Shown: one piece after another, positions 12,490 through 23,532 of the stretch
How positions within the stretch are numbered: the first letter of the stretch is position 1
Layout: each line of letters starts with the position of its first letter
DNA from: Auanema rhodensis
Taxonomy: Eukaryota > Nematoda > Chromadorea > Rhabditida > Rhabditidae
DNA: 64,000 nucleotides
Assembly: GCA_964057225.1 (NCBI GenBank)
Contig: OZ059894.1
Span: 5,394,001-5,458,000 of the forward strand
Direction of reading: 5' to 3'
Notes under the pieces: model-generated
The model's database searches: none
Seen by the model: the letters and a program-made list of their open reading frames with translations, nothing else
Told to the model about the DNA's origin: nothing
Position numbers and translations under genes: made by a program

Positions 12490-15400
12490 GGTAACCATGA
12501 CTTTAAAATTTACGTGAACTTTAATTTATGCTAATTAAGTGTACACATGATGTGCACTTGGTATGTAACTCGCTTCACGTCAATGATAAAGAGATGCGGT
12601 TTTCAAAATTAGATTCCTCATGTCCATATAAGTCTAAAAACGAATTTTTTTTGATATTGATGCATGGTAACCATGACTTCGAAATTTACGTGAACTTTAA
12701 TTTATGCTTATTAAGTGTACATGTGATGTGCACTTGGTATGTAACTCGCTTCACGTCAAAGATAAAGAGATGCGGTTTTCAAAATTAGATTCCCCATGTC
12801 TATATTAGTCTAAAAACAAATTTTTATTGATATTGGTGCATGGTAACCATGACTTTGAAATTTACGTGAACTTTAATTTATGCTAATTAAGTGTACACGT
12901 GATGTGCACTTGGTATGTAACTCGCTTCACGTGAAAGATGAAGAGATGCGGTTTTCAAAATTAGATTCCCCATGTCGATATTAGTCTAAAAATAAATTTT
13001 TGTTGATATTGGTGGATGGTAACCATGACTTTGAAATTTACGTGAACTTTAATTTATGCTAATTAAGTGTACACATGATGTGCACTTGGTATGTAACTCG
13101 CTTCACGTCAATGATAAAGAGATGCGGTTTTCAAAATTAGATTCCTCATGTCCATATTAGTCTAAAAACAAATTTTTGTTGATATTGGTGGATGGTAACC
13201 ATGACTTTGAAATTTACGTGAACTTTAATTTATGCTAATTAAGTGTACACGTGATGTGCACTTGGTATGTAACTAGCTTCACGTGAAAGATGAAGAGATG
13301 CGGTTTTCAAAATTAGATTCCCCATGTCCATATTAGTCTAAAAACAAATTTTTGTTGATATTGGTGGATGGTAACCATGACTTTCAAATTTACGTGAACT
13401 TCAATTTATGCTAATTAAGTGTACACGTGATGTGCCCTTGGTATGTAACTCGCTTCACGTGAAAGATAAAGAGATGCGGTTTTCAAAATAGATTCCCCAT
13501 TTCCATATTAGTCTAAAAACAAATTTTTATTGATATTGGTGCATGGCAACCATGACTTTAAAATTTACGTGAACTTTCATTTATGCTAATTAAGTGTACA
13601 CGTGATGTGCACTTGGTATGTAACTCGCTTCACGTGAAAGATGAAGAGATGCGGTTTTCAAAATTAGATTCCCCATGTCCATATTAGTCTAAAAACAAAT
13701 TTTTATTGATATCGGTGCATGGTAACCATGACTTTGAAATTTACGTGAACTTTAATTTATGCTAATTAAGTGTACACGTGATGTGCACTTGGTATGTAAC
13801 TCGCTTCACGTGAAAGATGAAGAGATGCGGTTTTCAAAATTAGATTCCCCATGTCGATATTAGTCTAAAAACAAATTTTTGTTGATATTGGTGGATGGTA
13901 ACCATGACTTTGAAATTTACGTGAACTTTAATTTATGCTAATTAAGTGTACACATGATGTGCACTTGGTATGTAACTCGCTTCACGTCAAAGATAAAGAG
14001 ATGCGGTTTTCAAAATTAGATTCCCCATGTCCATATTAGTCTAAAAACAAATTTTTGTTGATATTGGTGGATGGTAACCATGACTTTCAAATTTACGTGA
14101 ACTTCAATTTATGCTAATTAAATGTACACGTGATGTGCACTTGGTATGTAACTCGCTTCACGTGAAAGATAAAGAGATGCGGTTTCCAAAATTAGATTCC
14201 CCATGTCCATATTAGTCTAAAAACAAATTTTTGTTGATATTGGTGGATGGTAACCATGACTTTCAAATTTACGTGAACTTTAATTTATGCTTATTAAGTG
14301 TACATGTGATATGCACTTGGTATGTAACTCGCTTCACGTGAAAGATAAAGAGATGCGGTTTTCAAAATTAGATTCCCCATGTCCATATTAGTCTAAAAAC
14401 AAATTTTTATTGATAATGGTGGATGGTAACCATGACTTTGAAATTTACGTGAACTTTAATTTATGCTAATTAAGTGTACACGTGATGTGCCCTTGGTATG
14501 TAACTAGCTTCACGTGAAAGATGAAGAGATGCGGTTTTCAAAATAGATTCCCCATGTCCATATTAGTCTAAAAACAAATTTTTATTGATATTGGTGGATG
14601 GTAACCATGACTTTAAAATTTACGTGAACTTCAATTTATGCTAATTAAGTGTACACATGATGTGCACTTGGTATGTAACTCGCTTCACGTCAAAGATAAA
14701 GAGATGCGGTTTTCAAAATTAGATTCCCCATGTCCATATTAGTCTAAAAACGAATTTTTATTGATATTGATGCATGGTAACCATGACTTCGAAATTTACG
14801 TGAACTTTAATTTATGCTTATTAAGTGTACATGTGATGTGCACTTGGTATGTAACTCGCTTCACGTGAAAGATAAAGGGATGCGGTTTTAAAAATTAGAT
14901 TCCCCATGTCCATAATAGTCTAAACACAAATTTTTATTGATATTGGTGCATGGTAACCATGACTTTAAATTTTACGTGAACTTTAATTTATGCTTATTAA
15001 GTGTACATGTGATGTGCACATGGTATGTAACTCGCTTCACGTGAAAGATAAAGGGATGCGGTTTTCAAAATTAGATTCCCCATGTCCATATTAGTCTAAA
15101 AACGAATTTTTATTGATATTGATGCATGGTAACCATGACTTCGAAATTTACGTGAACTTTAATTTATGCTTATTAAGTGTACATGTGATGTGCACTTGGT
15201 ATGTAACTCGCTTCACGTGAAAGATGAAGGGATGCGGTTTTCAAAATTAGATTCCCCATGTCCATATAAGTCTAAAAACAAATTTTTGTTGATATTGGTG
15301 GATGGTAACCATGACTTTGAAATTTACGTGAACTTTAATTTATGCTAATTAAGTGTACACGTGATGTGCACTTGGTATGTAACTAGCTTCACGTGAAAGA

Positions 15401-16220
15401 TGAAGAGATGCGGTTTTCAAAATTAGATTCCCCATGTCCATATTAGTCTAAAAACAAATTTTTGTTGATATTGGTGGATGGTAACCATGACTTTCAAATT
15501 TACGTGAACTTCAATTTATGCTAATTAAGTGTACACGTGATGTGCCCTTGGTATGTAACTCGCTTCACGTGAAAGATAAAGAGATGCGGTTTTCAAAATA
15601 GATTCCCCATTTCCATATTAGTCTAAAAACAAATTTTTATTGATATTGGTGCATGGCAACCATGACTTTAAAATTTACGTGAACTTTCATTTATGCTAAT
15701 TAAGTGTACACATGATGTGCACTTGGTATGTAACTCGCTTCACGTGAAAGATAAAGAGATGCGGTTTTCAAAATAGATTCCCCATTTCCATATTAGTCTA
15801 AAAACAAATTTTTATTGATATTGGTGCATGGCAACCATGACTTTAAAATTTACGTGAACTTTAATTTATGCTAATTAAGTGTACACATGATGTGCACTTG
15901 GTATGTAACTCGCTTCACGTCAATGATAAAGAGATGCGGTTTTCAAAATTAGATTCCTCATGTCCATATAAGTCTAAAAACGAATTTTTATTGATATTGA
16001 TGCATGGTAACCATGACTTTGAAATTTACGTGAACTTTAATTTATGCTAATTAAGTGTACACTTGATGTGCACTTGGTATGTAACTCGCTTCACGTCAAA
16101 GATAAAGAGATGCAGTTTTCAAAATTAGATTCCCCATGTCCATATTAGTCTAAAAACAAATTTTTATTGATATTGGTGCATGGTAACCATGACTTTGAAA
16201 TTTACGTGAACTTTAATTTA

Positions 16221-16232
16221 TGCTAACACACT
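16221..16232. other. Junction between satellite arrays A and B
   Basis: Array A is recognisable up to 'atttatgctaa' ending at 16226, where the normal continuation would be 'ttaagtg'. From 16227 the sequence is array B, beginning at 'cacacttatatcttcg', about 35 bp into a B monomer. No unique DNA, target-site duplication or transposon end lies between them. The A motif 'gctaa' also occurs in B ('gcgctaac') just upstream of the missing part, so the join could have used this 5-bp identity together with a deletion of about 35 bp, or it could be a blunt join. Confidence 0.9.
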
Positions 16233-16540
16233 TATATCTTCGATTTTCACCCTGAAGAATTAATTTTTTCGTTGAATAACATTGTCCATCGTCTTCGCCT
16301 CGAAAAAAAAATCTAAAAACATGTACTTTTTGTGAAATTATCTGGAAATTTTTCGGGAAAATTTTTGTCAAAATGTTTTTGGAAGCAATGTTGAGTGTAA
16401 TGGAAACTCGACATACACTAATGCATCATTTTTCAAACAATCATAACTAATTTTTGTATTGGACGTTTCCCAATGTATTATAGTGTATTCGATGCGGATT
16501 TTTAAGCTGCGTCGATCTGTGTTATCAGATTTGCGCTAAC
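16227..16540 (+). repeat. Truncated first monomer of array B
   Basis: This monomer is about 314 bp long and lacks the first 35 bp or so found in a full B unit. It has the 'gtaatggaaactcgac' variant, as do several monomers in the following 3.5 kb, so it belongs to the junction-proximal subfamily. Confidence 0.85.
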
Positions 16541-19500
16541 TTAAAAATGCACCGAGATATCAACTGATATAGGTTCACACTTATATCTTCGATTTTCACC
16601 CTGAAGAATTAATTTTTTCGTTAAATACCATTGTCCATCGTCTTCGCCTCGAAAAAAAAATCTAAAAACATCTACTTTTTGTGAAATTATCTGGAAATTT
16701 TTCGGGAAAATTTTTGTCAAAAAGTTTTTGGAAGCAATTTTGAGTGTACATGGAAACTCAACATACACTAATGCATCATTTTTCAAACGATCATAACTAA
16801 TTTTTGTATTAAGCGTTTCTCAATGTGACGTAGTGCATTCGATGCGGAATTTTAAGCTGCGTCGATCTGTGTGATCAGATTTGCGCTAGCTTAAAAATGC
16901 ACCGAGATATCAACTGATATAGGTTCACACTTATATCTTCGATTTTCACCCTGAAGAATTAATTTTTTCGTTGAATAACATTGTCCATCGTCTTCGCCTC
17001 GAAAAAAAAAATCTAAAAACATCTACTTTTTGTGAAATTATCTGGAAATTTTTCGGGAAAATTTTTGTCAAAATGTTTTTGGAAGCAATGTTGAGTGTAA
17101 TGGAAACTCGACATACACTAATGCATCATTTTTCAAACAATCATAACTAATTTTTGTATTGGACGTTTCCCAATGTATTAGAGTGTATTCGATGCAGATT
17201 GTTAAGCTGCGTCGATCTGTGTTATCAGATTTGCGCTAACTTAAAAATGCACCGAGATATCAACTGATATAGGTTCACACTTATATCTTCGATTTTCACC
17301 CTGAAGAATTAATTTCTTCGTTGAATAACATTGTCCATCGTCTTCGCCTCGAAAAAAAAATCTAAAAACATCTACTTTTTGTGAAATTATCTGGAAATTT
17401 TTCGGGAAAATTTTTGTCAAAATGTTTTTGGAAGCAATGTTGAGTGTAATGGAAACTCGACATACACTAATGCATCATTTTTCAAACAATCATAACTAAT
17501 TTTTGTATTGGACGTTTCCCAATGTATTATAGTGTATTCGATGCGGATTTTTAAGCTGCGTCGATCTGTGTTATCAGATTTGCGCTAACTTAAAAATGCA
17601 CCGAGATATCAACTGATATAGGTTCACACTTATATCTTCGATTTTCATCCTGAAGAATTAATTTTTTCGTTGAATACCATTGTCCATCGTCTTCGCCTTA
17701 AAAGAAAAATCTAAAAACATCTACTTTTTGTGAAATTATCTGGAAATTTTTCGGGAAAATTTTTGTCAAAAAGTTTTTGGAAGCAATTTTGAGTGTACAT
17801 GGAAACTCAACATACACTAATGCATCATTTTTCAAACGATCATAACTAATTTTTGTATTAAGCGTTTCTCAATGTGACGTAGTGCATTCGATGCGGAATT
17901 TTAAGCTGCGTCGATCTGTGTGATCAGATTTGCGCTAGCTTAAAAATGCACCGAGATATCAACTGATATAGGTTCACACTTATATCTTCGATTTTCACCC
18001 TGAAGAATTAATTTTTTCGTTGAATAACATTGTCCATCGTCTTCGCCTCGAAAAAAAAAATCTAAAAACATCTACTTTTTGTGAAATTATCTGGAAATTT
18101 TTCGGGAAAATTTTTGTCAAAATGTTTTTGGAAGCAATGTTGAGTGTAATGGAAACTCGACATACACTAATGCATCATTTTTCAAACAATCATAACTAAT
18201 TTTTGTATTGGACGTTTCCCAATGTATTAGAGTGTATTCGATGCAGATTGTTAAGCTGCGTCGATCTGTGTTATCAGATTTGCGCTAACTTAAAAATGCA
18301 CCGAGATATCAACTGATATAGGTTCACACTTATATCTTCGATTTTCACCCTGAAGAATTAATTTCTTCGTTGAATAACATTGTCCATCGTCTTCGCCTCG
18401 AAAAAAAAATCTAAAAACATCTACTTTTTGTGAAATTATCTGGAAATTTTTCGGGAAAATTTTTGTCAAAATGTTTTTGGAAGCAATGTTGAGTGTAATG
18501 GAAACTCGACATACACTAATGCATCATTTTTCAAACAATCATAACTAATTTTTGTATTGGACGTTTCCCAATGTATTATAGTGTATTCGATGCGGATTTT
18601 TAAGCTGCGTCGATCTGTGTTATCAGATTTGCGCTAACTTAAAAATGCACCGAGATATCAACTGATATAGGTTCACACTTATATCTTCGATTTTCATCCT
18701 GAAGAATTAATTTTTTCGTTGAATACCATTGTCCATCGTCTTCGCCTTAAAAGAAAAATCTAAAAACATCTACTTTTTGTGAAATTATCTGGAAATTTTT
18801 CGGGAAAATTTTTGTCAAAAAGTTTTTGGAAGCAATTTTGAGTGTACATGGAAACTCAACATACACTAATGCATCATTTTTCAAACAATCATAACTAATT
18901 TTTGTATTGGACGTTTCCCAATGTATTATAGTGTATTCGATGCGGATTTTTAAGCTGCGTCGATCTGTGTTATCAGATTTGCGCTAACTTAAAAATGCAC
19001 CGAGATATCAACTGATATAGGTTCACACTTATATCTTCGATTTTCACCCTGAAGAATTAATTTTTTTGTTAAATACCATTGTCCATCGTCTTCGCCTCGA
19101 AAAAAAAATCTAAAAACATCTACTTTTCGTGAAATTATCTGGAAATTTTTCGGGAAAATTTTTGTCAAAAAGTTTTTGGAAGCAATTTTGAGTGTACATG
19201 GAAACTCAACATACACTAATGCATCATTTTTCAAACGATCATAACTAATTTTTGTATTGGACGTTTCCCAATGTATTATAGTGTATTCGATGCGGATTTT
19301 TAAGCTGCGTCGATCTGTGTGATCAGATTTGCGCTAGCTTAAAAATGCACCGAGATATCAACTGATATAGGTTCACACTTATATCTTCGATTTTCACCCT
19401 GAAGAATTAATTTTTTCGTTGAATAACATTGTCCATCGTCTTCGCCTCGAAAAAAAAAATCTAAAAACATCTACTTTTTGTGAAATTATCTGGAAATTTT

Positions 19501-20737
19501 TCGGGAAAATTTTTGTCAAAATGTTTTTGGAAGCAATGTTGAGTGTAATGGAAACTCGACATACACTAATGCATCATTTTTCAAACAATCATAACTAATT
19601 TTTGTATTGGACGTTTCCCAATGTATTAGAGTGTATTCGATGCAGATTGTTAAGCTGCGTCGATCTGTGTTATCAGATTTGCGCTAACTTAAAAATGCAC
19701 CGAGATATCAACTGATATAGGTTCACACTTATATCTTCGATTTTCACCCTGAAGAATTAATTTCTTCGTTGAATAACATTGTCCATCGTCTTCGCCTCGA
19801 AAAAAAAATCTAAAAACATCTACTTTTTGTGAAATTATCTGGAAATTTTTCGGGAAAATTTTTGTCAAAATGTTTTTGGAAGCAATGTTGAGTGTAATGG
19901 AAACTCGACATACACTAATGCATCATTTTTCAAACAATCATAACTAATTTTTGTATTGGACGTTTCCCAATGTATTATAGTGTATTCGATGCGGATTTTT
20001 AAGCTGCGTCGATCTGTGTTATCAGATTTGCGCTAACTTAAAAATGCACCGAGATATCAACTGATATAGGTTCACACTTATATCTTCGATTTTCATCCTG
20101 AAGAATTAATTTTTTCGTTGAATACCATTGTCCATCGTCTTCGCCTTAAAAGAAAAATCTAAAAACATCTACTTTTTGTGAAATTATCTGGAAATTTTTC
20201 GGGAAAATTTTTGTCAAAAAGTTTTTGGAAGCAATTTTGAGTGTACATGGAAACTCAACATACACTAATGCATCATTTTTCAAACAATCATAACTAATTT
20301 TTGTATTGGACGTTTCCCAATGTATTATAGTGTATTCGATGCGGATTTTTAAGCTGCGTCGATCTGTGTTATCAGATTTGCGCTAACTTAAAAATGCACC
20401 GAGATATCAACTGATATAGGTTCACACTTATATCTTCGATTTTCACCCTGAAGAATTAATTTTTTTGTTAAATACCATTGTCCATCGTCTTCGCCTCGAA
20501 AAAAAAATCTAAAAACATCTACTTTTCGTGAAATTATCTGGAAATTTTTCGGGAAAATTTTTGTCAAAAAGTTTTTGGAAGCAATTTTGAGTGTACATGG
20601 AAACTCAACATACACTAATGCATCATTTTTCAAACAATCATAACTAATTTTTGTATTGGACGTTTCCCAATGTATTATAGTGTATTCGATGCGGATTTTT
20701 AAGCTGCGTCGATCTGTGTTATCAGATTTGCGCTAGC
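16541..20737 (+). repeat. Junction-proximal higher-order repeat of B (3-mer 1049 bp / 4-mer 1399 bp)
   Basis: Twelve monomers follow the order a b c d / b c d / a b c d / a, starting at 16541, 16891, 17241, 17590, 17940, 18290, 18639, 18989, 19339, 19689, 20038 and 20388. Type a has 'gttaaatacc'. Type b has a run of ten A, 'gtaatgg' and 'ctcgac'. Type c has 'aatttcttcg'. Type d has 'catcctgaag' and 'ttaaaagaaaaat'. Later a copies also have 'tttttttgtt' and 'cttttcgtg'. The 3-mer and 4-mer forms differ only by the presence of type a. Confidence 0.85.
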
Positions 20738-21785
20738 TTAAAAATGCACCGAGATATCAACTGATATAAGTTCACACATATATCTTCGATTTTCACCCTG
20801 AAGAATTAATTTTTTCGTTGAATACCATTGTCCATCGTCTTCGCCTTAAAAGAAAAATCTAAAAACATCTACTTTTTGTGAAATTATCTGGAAATTTTTC
20901 GGGAAAATTTTTGTCAAAAAGTTTTTGGAAGCAATTTTGAGTGTACATGGAAACTCAACATACACTAATGCATCATTTTTCAAACGATCATAACTAATTT
21001 TTGTATTAAGCGTTTCTCAATGTGACGTAGTGCATTCGATGCGGAATTTTAAGCTGCGTCGATTTGTGTTATCAGATGTGCGCTAACTTAAGAATGCACC
21101 GAGATATCAACTGATATAAGTTCACACATATATCCTCGATTTTCACCCTGAAGAATTAATTTTTTCGTTGAATAACATTGTCCATCGTCTTCGCCTTGAA
21201 AAAAGGAATCTAAAAACATCTACTTTTTGTAAAGTTATTTTGAACTTTTCGGGAAAATTTTTGTCAAAATGTTTTTGGAAGCAATTTTGAGTGTACATGG
21301 AAACTCAACATACACTAATGCATCATTTTTCAAACGATCATAACTAATTTTTGTATTGGACGTTTCCCAATGTATTATAGTGTATTCGATGCGGATTTTT
21401 AAGCTGCGTCGATCTGTGTTATCAGATTTGCGCTCACTTAAAAATGCACCGAGATATCAACTGATATAGGTTCACACTTATATCTTCGATTTTCACCCTG
21501 AAGAATTAATTTTTTCGTTGAATAACATTGTCCATCGTCTTCGCCTCAAAAAAAAATCTAAAAACATCTACTTTTTGTGAAATTATCTGGAAATTTTTCG
21601 GGAAATTTTTGTCAAAAAGTTTTTGGAAGCAACTTTGAGTGTACATGGAAACTCAACATACACTAATGCATCATTTTTCAAACGATCATAACTAATTTTT
21701 GTATTGGACGTTTCCCAATGTATTATAGTGTATTCGATGCGGATTTTTAAGCTGCGTCGATCTGTGTTATCAGATTTGCGCTAAC
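20738..21785 (+). repeat. Mixed B monomers between two higher-order domains
   Basis: There are three monomers, at 20738, 21088 and 21437. The first is a d-like type with 'ttaaaagaaaaat' and 'gtgacgtagtgc'. The second has 'ttaagaatgcacc' and 'aaaaggaatct'. The third is a short type with 'gggaaattttt'. No local higher-order period is evident here. Confidence 0.7.
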
Positions 21786-21801
21786 TTAAAAATGCACCGA
21801 G

Positions 21802-21815
21802 ATATCAACTGATAT
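21802..21815. other. Dyad ATATCA-AC-TGATAT in the B monomer (example copy)
   Basis: Perfect 6-bp inverted arms are separated by 2 bp. The dyad is present in nearly every B monomer, including most divergent subtypes. Function unknown. Confidence 0.75.
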
Positions 21816-21896
21816 AGGTTCACACTTATATCTTCGATTTTCACCCTGAAGAATTAATTTTTTCGTTGAATAACATTGTCCATCGTCTTCGCCTTG

Positions 21897-21974
21897 AAAA
21901 AAAAATCTAAAAACATCTACTTTTTGTGAAATTATTTTGAAATTTTTCAGGAAAATTTTTGTCAAAATGTTTTT
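21897..21974. other. Phased A/T-tract segment in the B monomer (example copy)
   Basis: Over about 78 bp, A or T runs of 4-9 bases follow one another with centre-to-centre spacing of roughly 8-12 bp (nine A, five A, five T, then A/T tracts around 'gaaatttttc', 'gaaaattttt', 'caaaatg' and 'gttttt'). Tracts repeated near the helical period are known to curve DNA. Curvature here is inferred, not calculated. Confidence 0.6.
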
Positions 21975-21981
21975 GGAAGCA

Positions 21982-22009
21982 ATGTTGAGTGTACATGGAA
22001 ACTCAACAT
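21982..22009. other. 9-bp inverted repeat (hairpin) in the B monomer (example copy)
   Basis: The left arm ATGTTGAGT (21982-21990) and right arm ACTCAACAT (22001-22009) are perfectly complementary around a 10-nt loop. Copies with 'gcaatgttgag' keep it. Copies with 'gcaattttgag' have one mismatch, and copies with 'gcaactttgag' or 'gcaataatgag' have two or more. Copies with 'ctcgac' have a single mismatch in the right arm. Confidence 0.8.
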
Positions 22010-23532
22010 ACACTAATGCATCATTTTTCAAACGATCATAACTAATTTTTGTATTGGACGTTTCCCAATGTATTATAGTGTATTTGATGCGGATTTTTAA
22101 GCTGCGTCGATCTGTGTTATCAGATTTGCGCTAACTTAAAAATGCACCGAGATATCAACTGATATAGGTTCACACTTATATCTTCGATTTTCACCCTGAA
22201 GAATTAATTTTTTCGTTGAATAACATTGTCCATCGTCTTCGCCTTGAAAAAAAAATCTAAAAACATCTACTTTTTGTGAAATTATTTTGAAATTTTTCAG
22301 GAAAATTTTTGTCAAAATGTTTTTGGAAGCAATGTTGAGTGTACATGGAAACTCAACATACACTAATGCATCATTTTTCAAACGATCATAACTAATTTTT
22401 GTATTGGACGTTTCCCAATGTATTATAGTGTATTCGATGCGGATTTTTAAGCTGCGTCGATCTGTGTTATCAGATTTGCGCTAACTTAAAAATGCACCGA
22501 GATATCAACTGATATAGGTTCACACTTATATCTTCGATTTTCACCCTGAAGAATTAATTTTTTCGTTGAATAACATTGTCCATCGTCTTCGCCTCAAAAA
22601 AAAATCTAAAAACATCTACTTTTTGTGAAATTATCTGGAAATTTTTCGGGAAATTTTTGTCAAAAAGTTTTTGGAAGCAACTTTGAGTGTACATGGAAAC
22701 TCAACATACACTAATGCATCATTTTTCAAACGATCATAACTAATTTTTGTATTGGACGTTTCCCAATGTATTATAGTGTATTCGATGCGGATTTTTAAGC
22801 TGCGTCGATCTGTGTTATCAGATTTGCGCTAACTTAAAAATGCACCGAGATATCAACTGATATAGGTTCACACTTATATCTTCGATTTTCACCCTGAAGA
22901 ATTAATTTTTTCGTTGAATAACATTGTCCATCGTCTTCGCCTTGAAAAAAAAATCTAAAAACATCTACTTTTTGTGAAATTATTTTGAAATTTTTCAGGA
23001 AAATTTTTGTCAAAATGTTTTTGGAAGCAATGTTGAGTGTACATGGAAACTCAACATACACTAATGCATCATTTTTCAAACGATCATAACTAATTTTTGT
23101 ATTGGACGTTTCCCAATGTATTATAGTGTATTTGATGCGGATTTTTAAGCTGCGTCGATCTGTGTTATCAGATTTGCGCTAACTTAAAAATGCACCGAGA
23201 TATCAACTGATATAGGTTCACACTTATATCTTCGATTTTCACCCTGAAGAATTAATTTTTTCGTTGAATAACATTGTCCATCGTCTTCGCCTTGAAAAAA
23301 AATCTAAAAACATCTACTTTTTGTGAAATTATTTTGAAATTTTTCAGGAAAATTTTTGTCAAAATGTTTTTGGAAGCAATGTTGAGTGTACATGGAAACT
23401 CAACATACACTAATGCATCATTTTTCAAACGATCATAACTAATTTTTGTATTGGACGTTTCCCAATGTATTATAGTGTATTCGATGCGGATTTTTAAGCT
23501 GCGTCGATCTGTGTTATCAGATTTGCGCTAAC

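Larger units (their letters stand above)
1..16226 (+). repeat. Satellite array A: 175/176-bp tandem monomer, about 92 copies
   Basis: The whole stretch is a head-to-tail array. Anchoring on the shared 'accatgac' motif gives starts at 10, 185, 361, 536, 712, 888, 1064, 1239 and 1414, and so on to 16182, a mean spacing of about 175.8 bp. The 176-bp form carries 'aaaattagatt'; the 175-bp form carries 'aaaatagatt' and usually 'ccatttcc' in place of 'ccatgtcc'. A typical copy (185-360 or nearby) has about 34% GC. All copies have the same orientation and none is interrupted by other DNA. The first copy is cut by the window edge and the last stops at the junction at 16226. Known biology: such arrays build centromeric or heterochromatic blocks. 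I do not recognise the family. Open frames of 60-100 codons recur on the plus strand but only follow the repeat unit. Confidence 0.97.
21786..23532 (+). repeat. Five B monomers, mostly of the 'tttgaaatttttcagg' type
   Basis: Units at about 21786, 22136, 22485, 22834 and 23184 are nearly alike. Most carry 'ccttgaaaaaaaaa' and 'tttttcaggaaaa' with 'gcaatgttgag'; the unit at 22485 is a short 'gggaaattttt' type with 'cctcaaaaaaaaa'. The trio 21786-22136-22485 is partly echoed by 22834 onwards at an offset near 1 kb, and rare 'gtatttgatgcgg' variants recur at about 22080 and 23130. Confidence 0.7.

Noticed and set aside
1452-16050. 60-100-codon plus-strand open frames in A
   Set aside because: They cross monomer boundaries, have the period of the satellite, and exist only where variants such as 'cgtcaaag' replace the stop in 'cgtgaaag'. 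No gene features accompany them.
1-16226. CRISPR-like regular repetition
   Set aside because: The repeat unit is the full 176 bp with no unique spacers, and no cas-like genes are present.
16221-16232. Transposon-mediated origin of the A/B junction
   Set aside because: There is no target-site duplication, inverted terminal repeat or element remnant on either side of 16226/16227.
21862-21877. Possible CENP-B box starting 'ttcgttgaa' in B
   Set aside because: The first half fits TTCGNNNNA, but the required CGGG is replaced by 'acat'. The separate 'tttcggga' elsewhere in the monomer is not at the right spacing.
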